The position numbers and the translations under genes were made by a program. A stretch of 64,000 bases of DNA from Kitasatospora herbaricolor (GTDB taxonomy: Bacteria > Actinomycetota > Actinomycetes > Streptomycetales > Streptomycetaceae): positions 6,200,001 through 6,264,000 of the forward strand of contig NZ_JAUSVA010000002.1 of NCBI RefSeq assembly GCF_030813695.1, read 5' to 3'. This document shows, piece by piece, positions 8,921 through 16,862 of this stretch. How positions within the stretch are numbered: position 1 is the stretch's first letter; each line of letters begins with the position of its first letter. A model generated the notes under the pieces. The model had not been told where the DNA came from. It made no database searches and saw only the letters and a program-made list of their open reading frames with translations.

Positions 8921-8961
8921 ACGGCGCCGGCCGGGAGCGGAGTGCTCCCGGCCGGCGCCGT
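8921..8961. terminator. Bidirectional terminator hairpin
   Basis: A perfect 18-bp stem (8921-8938 with 8944-8961) and a 5-nt loop between the convergent DUF4173 and MFS genes. It can serve both strands. Confidence 0.8.
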
Positions 8962-8996
8962 GGTTCGGGCGGTCCGGAGACCGCCGTGGCGGTGCG

Positions 8997-10511
8997 TCAG
9001 AGGATCGCGCCGTGCGCTTCCCCGGTCGGCAGGTCGCTCGCCTTGGCCTTGATCACGAAGACCGCGACCAGCAGGGCGACCCCGGCCAGCACGGCACCCA
9101 CGATGAAGCCCTGCGAGATGCCGTACGCCAGCACCTGGTTGCCCATCGCCGCGGCCTGCTCCTTGGTCGGCGCGACGTCCTTCGGCGCGGCGGCCATCAG
9201 GTCGGCCGTCTTGTCGGCCGCGGCCGTCGCGAACACCGTGGTCAGGATCGACAGGCCGAGCGAGCCGCCGATCTGCTGCATCGAGTTGAGCAGGCCCGAG
9301 GCTGCGCCGGTGTCCTGCTCGGCGACACCCGCCACGGCGAGCAGCATCACCGGCACGAAGATGAGGCCCATCCCGAAGCCGAAGATGACGGTCGGGATCA
9401 GCACGCCGTCGACGTAGCCGCTGTCGGCGCTCAGGGTGGTCAGCCAGGTGAGCCCGATGGTCACCAGCGCGGCGCCGCCGGCCATGAACGGCTTGGGGCC
9501 GAGCTTCGCCTGGAAGGTCGAGGCGATCTGCGCCGCGACGATGATCGCCGCGCTGATCGGCAGGAAGGCGACACCCGCCCGCAGCGGGCTGTAGCCCAGC
9601 GGGCCCTGGACGAACAGGGTGATGTAGAAGAAGATGCCGAACATGGCGGCCGCCAGGCAGAGCATCATCACCAGGCCGCCGGTGCGGTTGCGGTCGGCGA
9701 ACAGGTGCAGCGGGGTGATCGGCTGGGCGGTGGTCCGCTCGATGACCACGAACGCGGCCACCAGGATGAGGCCCAGGGCGAAGGAGCCCAGGGTGATCGG
9801 GTCGGACCAGCCGTCGGAGGCCGCCCGGATGAAGCCGTAGACCAGGGCGACCAGGCCGACCGTCGAGGTCAGTGCACCGGGGATGTCGAAGCGGCCGGTC
9901 TGGCGCTCGGACTCGGCGATGTAGCGCGGAGCGGCGAACGCGATCAGGGCCGCGATCGGCACGTTGACGAAGAACACCCAGCGCCAGTCGAGGTACTCGG
10001 TGAGCAGGCCGCCGGCCAGCAGGCCGATCGCGGCGCCGGAGCCGGCCACCGCGGAGAAGACGCCGAACGCCTTGTTGCGTTCCGGCCCCTCCTCGAAGTT
10101 GGTGGCGATCAGCGCGAAGGCGGTCGGTGAACAGATCGCGCCGCCGATGCCCTGCAGGGCGCGTGCGGCCAGCAGCATGCTGCTGTCCTGCGCGAATCCG
10201 CCGAGCAGCGAGGCGAAGCCGAAGAGCAGGGTGCCGATGATGAACACCCGGCGGCGGCCGAGGATGTCGCCCGCCCGGCCGCCGAGCAGCAGCAGCCCGC
10301 CGAAGGTGAGGGTGTACGCGTTGATGACCCAGGAGAGGTCGGTGGTGGAGAACTTCAGCACGTCCCGGATCTGCGGCAGCGCGATGTTCACGATCGTGGC
10401 GTCGAGCACCACCATCAGCTGGGTCGCGGCGATCACGGTGAGCGTGATGCCTTTGCCCCGGCTTTTGCCGAGTGGCGGAGAGTTCTTGCTGAGTGTGTCG
10501 GAGATAGCCAA
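8997..10511 (-). CDS. DHA2-family MFS drug efflux transporter (14 TM)
   Basis: A 504-residue major facilitator with the EmrB/QacA topology. The motif-C region and the LDATIVNIALP segment near residue 35 are typical of DHA2 proton-antiport multidrug exporters, and the GRRRVFIIG loop is motif A. The frame extends upstream to 10889, but the extension is not protein-like; the TTG at 10511 (complement) has a GGGGG ribosome-binding sequence six bases before it and gives the normal N-terminus MAISDTLSK. It is divergent from a TetR gene, and twin operators lie between them, so export is probably induced by the substrate that the TetR protein binds. Confidence 0.9.
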   Translation of the reverse strand: MAISDTLSKNSPPLGKSRGKGITLTVIAATQLMVVLDATIVNIALPQIRDVLKFSTTDLSWVINAYTLTFGGLLLLGGRAGDILGRRRVFIIGTLLFGFASLLGGFAQDSSMLLAARALQGIGGAICSPTAFALIATNFEEGPERNKAFGVFSAVAGSGAAIGLLAGGLLTEYLDWRWVFFVNVPIAALIAFAAPRYIAESERQTGRFDIPGALTSTVGLVALVYGFIRAASDGWSDPITLGSFALGLILVAAFVVIERTTAQPITPLHLFADRNRTGGLVMMLCLAAAMFGIFFYITLFVQGPLGYSPLRAGVAFLPISAAIIVAAQIASTFQAKLGPKPFMAGGAALVTIGLTWLTTLSADSGYVDGVLIPTVIFGFGMGLIFVPVMLLAVAGVAEQDTGAASGLLNSMQQIGGSLGLSILTTVFATAAADKTADLMAAAPKDVAPTKEQAAAMGNQVLAYGISQGFIVGAVLAGVALLVAVFVIKAKASDLPTGEAHGAIL

Positions 10512-10674
10512 GATGTGCCCCCTGCTGGCTACTGCTTCGTATGCTTTCGACTGCGGTCCGCGAAGGTCTGCCGTGGTCCGGGCGTGCTCCGGGCATGGTT
10601 CGGCGCCTGCTCCGGTGCGTGGTCCGGGAGGTGGGCCGGACCGGCCTGCCGGGCCGTGGTCGCGGTCTATGAAG

Positions 10675-10734
10675 GAACGGCAGCGTTCACTAAGCTGGAC
10701 GATAGCCGGTGCGTGTTTGTGAACGCAACCGTTC
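10675..10734. promoter_or_regulatory. Twin palindromic operators in the MFS/TetR divergent promoter region
   Basis: Two copies of GAACG-N4-CGTTC: arms at 10675-10679/10684-10688 and at 10721-10725/10730-10734. The centres are 46 bp apart. The second lies 17 bp before the TetR start codon. Repeated palindromes between a TetR gene and a divergent exporter are the classic arrangement of TetR operators. Confidence 0.75.
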
Positions 10735-10750
10735 TCTAAGGTTGGTGGCG

Positions 10751-11437
10751 ATGGATCAGGTGAAGCGACTGCAGAACAAGGCCGGCCCGTCGGCCGTGCC
10801 GCTCTCGTCCGGTTGCGCGCTGGTCGCCGGCGTCGCGGTCGGCGTCGCGGAGGCGCTCGCCAGGCCGGCCCGCCGACGCGGTGCGGCACTGGAGCGGGCG
10901 ATCTTCGAAGCCACCCTCGACCAGCTCACCTCCGGCGGGTACGCGCGACTGACGATGGAGGGCGTCGCCGGCGCGGCACGCACCGGGAAGGCGGCGCTCT
11001 ACCGGCGATGGACGTCCAAGGTCGACCTCGTCCTCGACGCCCTGCGCTCCACTCTCCCACCCCCTGACGACATCCCCGACCTCGGGTCCGCCCGAAGCGA
11101 ATTGCTGCTGCTCATCGACCGGTTCGGGACGGCTCTGGAGTCCCGCGTGGGCGGGGCGATGAACGCGCTGATGAACGAGCTGGACCACGACCAGGCCCAG
11201 GTCTTCAAGGAGTTCGTGGTCGAGCGGGTCTTCGACCCGACCAAGGCGGCCACCCTCGCGATCCTGCGCCGCGGCGAACTGCGCGGTGACGTCCGGCCCG
11301 GCGCGGCCAACCCGCTGGTCGCCGACGTCGCCCCCGCGATGCTGATGTACCGGGTGAAGGTCTGCGACGGTCGGCTCGGCGAGGGCTTCGGCGTCGAGCT
11401 GGTGGACGAGGTGCTGCTGCCCATGGTCCGACGGTAG
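10751..11437 (+). CDS. TetR-family transcriptional regulator
   Basis: A 228-residue TetR protein. The helix-turn-helix lies at about residues 60-95 (LTMEGVAGAARTGKAALYRRWTS split over two helices), followed by a divergent ligand-binding domain. It has an unusually long N-terminal extension of ~45 residues before the HTH. The ATG at 10751 was chosen because the upstream GTG at 10709 would place the second operator inside the coding region. Divergent from the MFS exporter and probably its repressor and an autorepressor. Confidence 0.88.
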   Translation: MDQVKRLQNKAGPSAVPLSSGCALVAGVAVGVAEALARPARRRGAALERAIFEATLDQLTSGGYARLTMEGVAGAARTGKAALYRRWTSKVDLVLDALRSTLPPPDDIPDLGSARSELLLLIDRFGTALESRVGGAMNALMNELDHDQAQVFKEFVVERVFDPTKAATLAILRRGELRGDVRPGAANPLVADVAPAMLMYRVKVCDGRLGEGFGVELVDEVLLPMVRR

Positions 11438-11512
11438 GGGGCCCGGGCCCGCCGCTTCCACCCGTTTTCCGGGCCGCCGGCCCGTCGCCCGGCCGGGTGT
11501 TCGCACCGCCCG

Positions 11513-11541
11513 GGTCCGCCCGGCCGGCGGCCGGGCGGACC
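11513..11541 (+). terminator. Terminator hairpin after the TetR gene
   Basis: A 13-bp perfect stem (11513-11525 with 11529-11541) and a 3-nt loop. A second perfect 18-bp palindrome follows at 11561-11578. Confidence 0.65.
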
Positions 11542-11589
11542 GGACCGGGGAGCGGGCCCCGGGCGGACCGGTCCGCCCGGCGCGCGCCG

Positions 11590-11595
11590 TAGGCT
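11590..11595 (+). promoter_or_regulatory. -10 box of the rnhB promoter
   Basis: TAGGCT is a typical Streptomyces -10 hexamer; transcription would start near 11602, about 25 nt before the rnhB ATG. No good -35 is visible. Confidence 0.45.
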
Positions 11596-11626
11596 GGAGG
11601 GACTCCTCGTCGAAACGGATGCCCCG

Positions 11627-12310
11627 ATGCCTGTCGTTCCCCCGACCCACTCCGTCGAGCGCTCGCTGCGCCGGGCCGGCGCCCAGGTGGTCGTCGGCCT
11701 CGACGAGGTCGGGCGAGGTTCCTGGGCGGGCCCGGTCACGGTCGGCGCGGCGGTCACCGGACTGCGCAAGCCGCCGGAGGGGCTCACCGACTCCAAGCTG
11801 CTCACCGAACGCCGCCGGGACGCCCTCGCCCCGCTGCTCGCGGACTGGGTGACCGCCTACGCCCTCGGCCACGCCTCGGCCGGGGAATGCGACGAACTCG
11901 GCATGACGGCCGCCCTGCGACTGGCGGCCCTCCGGGCGCTGGAGGCCCTGCCGGTGCGCCCCGACGCGGTGATCCTCGACGGGAAGCACGACTACCTCGG
12001 CGGGCCCTGGCAGGTGCGGACGGTGATCAAGGGCGACCAGTCCTGCATCTGCGTCTCGGCCGCCTCGGTGCTCGCCAAGGTCCACCGGGACGCCCTGATG
12101 GCCGAGATCGGCGAGAGCCACCCCGAGTACGGCTTCGCGGACAACGCCGGGTACCCGTCGCCGGTGCACCGGGCCGCGCTGGAGGAACTCGGTCCGACCG
12201 AGCACCACCGGCTCTCCTGGTCCTACCTGGACGCGCTGCCCATGTGGCGCCACCTGAAGCGTGAACGGACCCCGGCCGGCGCGGACGAGCAGCTCACGCT
12301 GGGCTTCTGA
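11627..12310 (+). CDS. rnhB: Ribonuclease HII
   Basis: A 227-residue RNase HII, which removes RNA from RNA/DNA hybrids and single ribonucleotides in DNA. The catalytic start GLDEVGRGSWAGPV supplies Asp26 and Glu27; Asp118 lies in ILDGKHDYL. The LTDSKLL segment is also typical. The AASVLAKVHRD segment deviates slightly from the usual AAASIxAKVxRD, and the usual YGWxxNKGY reads YGFADNAGY. An ATG lies 8 bp upstream in another frame. Single-gene unit with a TAGGCT promoter just upstream. Confidence 0.92.
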   Translation: MPVVPPTHSVERSLRRAGAQVVVGLDEVGRGSWAGPVTVGAAVTGLRKPPEGLTDSKLLTERRRDALAPLLADWVTAYALGHASAGECDELGMTAALRLAALRALEALPVRPDAVILDGKHDYLGGPWQVRTVIKGDQSCICVSAASVLAKVHRDALMAEIGESHPEYGFADNAGYPSPVHRAALEELGPTEHHRLSWSYLDALPMWRHLKRERTPAGADEQLTLGF

Positions 12311-12420
12311 CGGCCCCTGCGCCCCGCGCGCCGGCCCCGGCCCCGCCCGGGCGCCCCTCGTCCCGTGGGCGTCCGGTGTTCAAGGGGTGGGGCGCCCGTG
12401 CGCGTTCGAGCGGCATTTGA

Positions 12421-12433
12421 TAGATATCCGGGT
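12421..12433 (+). promoter_or_regulatory. Leaderless-type promoter of the 12434 gene
   Basis: TAGATA (12421-12426) is followed by exactly 7 nt and then the ATG. No ribosome-binding sequence is present. This geometry places the transcription start at the A of the start codon. Confidence 0.5.
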
Positions 12434-13114
12434 ATGCCTGTCTTCCCCGAGGAGCCGGAGATTCACGAGAGCATCCCGGGCCCCGGCGTTCCCTTCCCCC
12501 GCGAGTCGGACGCACAAGCCCCCCGTACGCCTGCCACCGGCAGCGCGTCCCCTGCCGTCAACCCCGCCAACTCCCGGACCGCGGCCGCCGTGCCCGCCGT
12601 GCCGGGGCCCCGACCCGGTCCGCCGCGACCGGCACCGCCCCGGGCCGTGAAGCCCGGACCGCCGGCCCGTCCCGGCCGCGGTCCCAAGCCCGGGCCGGCC
12701 GCCCGCCGCCCCGCACCCGCCGTCCAGTACGTCGCCGCCCCCGCGGGCGACGCCCTGGAGCGTGCCGACGACACCGTGGACCAGCTGCTGGAGTCCGGCC
12801 GCCGGCCGGGGGACGTGCTGGTCCTGACCGTGGGCGAACCGCACCCGTGGCAGCAGCACGAACTCTCCTTCGGCGAGGCCCGGTACTGGGCGCAGCTCAC
12901 CGAGGGCGGCGACGTGTTCTACGCCGACGCGGGCCTGACCCGGCCGGCCGGCCGTGAGGTCGTGGTGCTGGTCGTCAACGACGCCTCGGCCGACCGCGCC
13001 GGGGCCGCCTTCCAGCAGGCGCTCGGCCGCGCAGGCAGCCTGCTGGTGGTGTGCGGCGAGGCCGGGCCGGTGGGCGCCCCGGGCGCTCCGGAGAGCCGCC
13101 CGGCGCTGGCCTGA
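12434..13114 (+). CDS. Uncharacterised actinobacterial protein with Pro/Ala-rich N-terminus
   Basis: A 226-residue protein of unknown function. Residues 1-95 are low-complexity and rich in Pro, Ala and Arg. The folded part (about 100-215) alternates hydrophobic strands and acidic loops, such as GDVLVLTVGEP and REVVVLVVNDAS. No transmembrane segment or catalytic motif is recognisable. The frame is open further upstream (to 12365), but the ATG at 12434 is preferred because a -10 box lies 7 nt before it and the upstream part is not protein-like. Convergent with the gene at 13241. Confidence 0.7.
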   Translation: MPVFPEEPEIHESIPGPGVPFPRESDAQAPRTPATGSASPAVNPANSRTAAAVPAVPGPRPGPPRPAPPRAVKPGPPARPGRGPKPGPAARRPAPAVQYVAAPAGDALERADDTVDQLLESGRRPGDVLVLTVGEPHPWQQHELSFGEARYWAQLTEGGDVFYADAGLTRPAGREVVVLVVNDASADRAGAAFQQALGRAGSLLVVCGEAGPVGAPGAPESRPALA

Positions 13115-13149
13115 CCGTCCCACCGCCGGGCGCCCCGCCCGGTGTCCAC

Positions 13150-13174
13150 GGCTGCCGCCGGCCCGGCGGCAGCC
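13150..13174. terminator. Hairpin between convergent genes
   Basis: A 10-bp stem (13150-13159 with 13165-13174) and 5-nt loop. A second GC-rich inverted repeat follows at about 13184-13215. They serve the 12434 gene and the minus-strand gene at 13241. Confidence 0.6.
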
Positions 13175-13240
13175 GCCCGACCGTCGGCGGGCCCTCCCCG
13201 GCCCGGCGGGGCCCGCCACGCCCGTTGAGGTCCCCGGACC

Positions 13241-13888
13241 TCAGCGGGCGGCCGTGCGTCTGGCCGGTCCGACGGCCGGCACCTTGGGCTGCCCCCAGGA
13301 GCGTTCGGCCGCCCGTTCCTCACGGGCGGAGCGGGGCGGCAGCTCGGTGACGGTGTGCACCGGGCCGTCCGCCCAGGAGCCCGAGTGCGGACTGCGTCCG
13401 CCCCGGCCGTCGCCGAGGGTCTGCCACCCCGACGGCGTCAGCGCGATGTACGAGCCGCAGCGCAGGCCGTGCAGGGCCGCCGCGTCGCGCAGCGCCCACA
13501 TCCAGGCCCCGTCCTGTTCCGTCCATCCGGGCATGCCGTCCCGGCAGCGCAGCAGCACGGCGGTCCTGGTCGGGGCGGCCCGCCGGAGGTCGTGCGGGAT
13601 CACCTGGCGCAGCTGGGCGAGCAGCGCGTTGCGGTGCTGCCAGCCGTCGCTGACGTGGGGCCGGGGCGTGAAGGAGGCGGACGCGGTGACGTGGTGCAGG
13701 GCGTCCAGCACGCTGATCACCACGGTGCCGGGCTGGGGCAGGTGGCGCTGGTGCAGCTCGGTCACGAACTCGCGCGGATCGCGCAGCAGCGGCACTCCGA
13801 CCGCGGCCCAGCTCTCCAGATCCAGACTGCGTCTGCCGTCCGCACTCCGGGTGAAGGGATTCCGACCTCGGTCGATACCGTTGATCAC
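13241..13888 (-). CDS. Uncharacterised actinobacterial protein
   Basis: A 215-residue soluble protein I cannot assign to a known family. It starts at GTG 13888 (complement), preceded by GGAAGGAGG with ideal spacing, so translation is efficient. It has Cys, Trp and Arg-rich segments (LLRCRDGMPGW, WMWALRDAAALHGL) and a basic C-terminus. The frame upstream of the GTG happens to be open for 3 kb and runs through recQ out of frame; that extension is not real. It lies downstream of recQ on the same strand, with 428 bp between. Confidence 0.75.
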   Translation of the reverse strand: MINGIDRGRNPFTRSADGRRSLDLESWAAVGVPLLRDPREFVTELHQRHLPQPGTVVISVLDALHHVTASASFTPRPHVSDGWQHRNALLAQLRQVIPHDLRRAAPTRTAVLLRCRDGMPGWTEQDGAWMWALRDAAALHGLRCGSYIALTPSGWQTLGDGRGGRSPHSGSWADGPVHTVTELPPRSAREERAAERSWGQPKVPAVGPARRTAAR

Positions 13889-14316
13889 GATCCTCCTTCC
13901 CTGCCCCGGCGGGTGTGCGGGGGTGCGCGCGTACGCCGAAGGCCGGTCCGTCGGACCAGGCTTTTGGGTACGCTCCAATTCTCTCGGTAAAGGGGCCGGA
14001 GCGGCAACGATGAAATGACGAACGCCGCCCGAAAGCCGACGTTCTGCCGGATATATTCCACCGGGGCGGTAGGGCCATTCGGCTGAGTCCGGCGCCGTTG
14101 CCGGACGGCGGCGGGAGAGCCGCCGTCGGGCCCCGGCCGCCGCTGCCGCGGGAGCATCGCCACTGCCGCCCCCGGCGACCCGCGCGCCCCACCGGCCTCC
14201 CGCGCTCCGGCCCGCCGGTTGCCCCGTGACGTCGCCCGGGCGTGCCGCCGGTGACCCTTTCGGGTCTCCCGGGCCGGGGCCCGCCGGCCTGCGGACCCCG
14301 ACGCCGGCGGCCGCCG
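13889..14316 (-). other. Intergenic region between recQ and the 13241 gene
   Basis: 428 bp without a convincing gene. It must carry the promoter of the minus-strand gene; the stretch 13965-14055 is comparatively AT-rich with a TATAT core near 14050. A 9-bp stem with a 6-nt loop (14104-14127) is a possible recQ terminator. Confidence 0.55.
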
Positions 14317-16633
14317 TCAGCCCTGGACGGCCAGCACCAGCGGCAGGACGGCGCTCGCTCCGGCCCGGCGCAGCAGCCGGGCCGCCACGGTGACCGTCCA
14401 GCCCGAGTCGACCAGGTCGTCGATCAGCAGCACCGGGCCGGCGGCCTCGGCGAGCGCCTCCGCCAGCCCGGGTGACAGCACCAGCGCCCCGGCCAGCGAG
14501 TGCAGCCGCTGCGCGCTGTTGCTCCGCCCGCCCTGCGGCGCGTGGCCTGCGGCGTACTCGATCCGGCCGAGCAGCGGCAGCCGGCCGATCGAGGCGATCT
14601 GCGCGCCGAGGCTCCCGACGAGCTGCGGCCGGCGGGACGAGGCCATGGTGACCACACCGACCGGCCGGTCGAGCCGGGCGCCTTCGGACGTGGCGGGGCC
14701 GGCCCAGCCGCCGGGGCCGCGGGCCCAGTCGGCGAGCACGGAGACCAAGGCGTTGACCGCGTCGTCCGGCACCGGCGAGTCCGGGGCCTGGTCGTTCAGC
14801 ATCGCGCGCAGCCGGTTGCCCCAGCCGATGTCCGACAGCCGGCCGAGCGCGCGGCCGGTCTCGGCCTGCTCGCCGGCCGGGATCCGGCCCTTGAGCGGCA
14901 CCCCGAGCGCGTCCATCCCCGTCGGCCAGAGCCGGCGCGGCTCGAAGGTCACCCCCGGGCGGCCGAGCGCCGCCCGGGCGGCGTCCAGGGCCCCGGCGGA
15001 GACGTCGGCGCTGTGCCGGGGCCCCGCGCAGTTGTCGCAGCGGCCGCAGGGCACGGCCAGCTCGTCGTCCAGCTGCCGGCGCAGGAACTCCATCCGGCAG
15101 GCGGACGTCGAGGCGTACTCGCGCATCGCCCGCTGCTCGGCCTCGCGGGAGGCCGCGACCTTGGCGTACCGGGCCGTGTCGTAGGCCCAGGCCTGGCCGG
15201 TGGCCGTCCAGCCGCCCTTGACCCGGCGGACGGCGCCGTCCACGTCCAGCACCTTGAGCATGGTCTCCAGCCGGGCCCGGCGCAGGTCGACCCGGGGCTC
15301 CAGGGCGGCGGTGGACAGCGGCCGCCCGGCCTCGGCCAGGGCGTCGATGGTGCGGCGGACCTGCTCCTCCGGCGGGAAGGCCAGCGAGGCGAAGTACCGC
15401 CAGATCGCCTCGTCCTCGCGCCCGGGGAGCAGCAGCACCTCCGCCCGGTCCACGCCACGGCCGGCGCGCCCTACCTGCTGGTAGTACGCGATCGGGGAGC
15501 CGGGCGACCCCAGGTGCACCACGAAACCGAGGTCGGGCTTGTCGAAGCCCATGCCCAGCGCCGAGGTCGCGACCAGCGCCTTGACCCGGTTGGCCAGCAG
15601 GTCCGCCTCGGCGCTGCGGCGTTCGGCGTCCTCCGTCCGCCCCGAGTAGGAGGCCACCGCGAAGCCGCGCTCGCGCAGGAAGGCGGTCACCTCGTCGGCG
15701 GCGGCCACCGTGAGGGTGTAGACGATGCCGGAGCCGGGCAGCCGGTCCAGGTGGTCGGCCAGCCAGGCGAGGCGGTGCGCGGGGTCGGGCAGGGACAGCA
15801 CCCCGAGCGAGAGGCTCTCCCCGGTCGAGCGGGCCGCGCAGGACCAGCGCCAGTTCGTCCGAGGTGCCGGTGCCCAGCTGCTCCGCGACGTCGGCGGTGA
15901 CCCGGGCGTTGGCCGTCGCGGTGGTGGCCAGCACCGGGACACCGGGCGAGAGGTCGGCCAGCATGGTGCGCAGCCGGCGGTAGTCGGGGCGGAAGTCGTG
16001 CCCCCAGTCGGAGATGCAGTGCGCCTCGTCGACCACCAGCAGGCCGGTGGAGGCGGCCAGCTTCGGCAGCACCTGGTCACGGAAGTCGGGGTTGTTCAGC
16101 CGCTCGGGGCTGACCAGCAGGATGTCCACCGCCCCGGCCGCCACCTCGGCCTGGATCTCGTCCCACTCCTCGGTGTTGGCCGAGTTGATGGTGCGGGCCT
16201 TGATGCCGGCCCGGGCGGCCGAGTCCACCTGGTTGCGCATCAGGGCCAGCAGTGGCGAGACGATCACGGTGGGGCCCGCGCCGCGGCCGCGCAGCAGCGC
16301 GGTGGCGATGAAGTAGACGGCGGACTTGCCCCAGCCGGTGCGCTGGACGACCAGGGCCCGCCGGTGGTCGACCACCAGCGCCTCGATCGCCAGCCACTGG
16401 TCCTCGCGCAGCGTCGCGGCCGGCCCGGCCAGCTCGCGCAGGACCTGCTCGGCCCGGCCCCTGACCTCGGCCCGCTCGGCCGCCGTGGCGCCGGACCGCG
16501 CCAGGGCCGGCCCGCCGGGTGCGGGGGCGCCGGTGGCGGCGGCGCCGTCGGGGGCTCCCGGGGTGTCGGCGGTGCCGGGGAGGGCGGCGGAGGTGTCGGC
16601 CTGCGGGCTGGAGTGGGTCTCGGGCTGATCCAT
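14317..16633 (-). pseudogene. RecQ-like helicase of the RqlH type, broken by a +1 frameshift
   Basis: Two frames together encode a complete RecQ-family helicase. Frame one, from ATG 16633, gives residues 1-271: RTGWGKS Walker A (98-104), VDEAHCISDW (201-210) and TATANARV (238-245). The family sequence then continues in a second frame (ESLSLGVL..., GFDKPDLG, QVGRAGRG motif VI, a CGRCDNC zinc module) to the stop at 14317. The switch falls in a CCCC run at 15819-15822 (GGGG on the coding strand): removing one base restores a 771-residue product. The C-terminus (PVLLIDDLVDSGWT) is a phosphoribosyltransferase-like domain, which characterises mycobacterial RqlH, a 3'-5' translocase and duplex unwinder. 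It may be a true mutation or a homopolymer sequencing error. Confidence 0.85.
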
Positions 16634-16785
16634 GCGTCCATGTAACAGTGCGGGGCCGACAAACCACGAACGGCCCGGGTCGCAGGCCGTCCCGGGTTTC
16701 ACCGCACGGGTCGTCCGGATCGCCTGACCTGGTGTCAAATCCCGCTCGTGCGAGTGATTTTCATGTGCTCCGGACGGGTGACAAG

Positions 16786-16814
16786 ATATCCACAGGCGGG
16801 GTTTATCCACAGGC
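16786..16814. promoter_or_regulatory. Two DnaA-box-like direct repeats
   Basis: TATCCACAGGC occurs twice, 17 bp apart (16787-16797 and 16804-16814). The second copy carries a perfect TTATCCACA DnaA box (16803-16811); the first reads ATATCCACA (16786-16794). They lie between the divergent recQ and DUF4192 genes. They could be a DnaA-responsive regulatory site. Confidence 0.5.
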
Positions 16815-16862
16815 AATGACGAATTCCGGGCGGCTGGTAATCCACCCGTCATTCTTCCGTCC

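Noticed and set aside
5856..10596. Very long minus-strand open frames across the sugar permeases and DUF4173 gene
   Set aside because: Antisense shadows of real genes caused by high GC; composition dominated by Arg, Gly, His and Gln.
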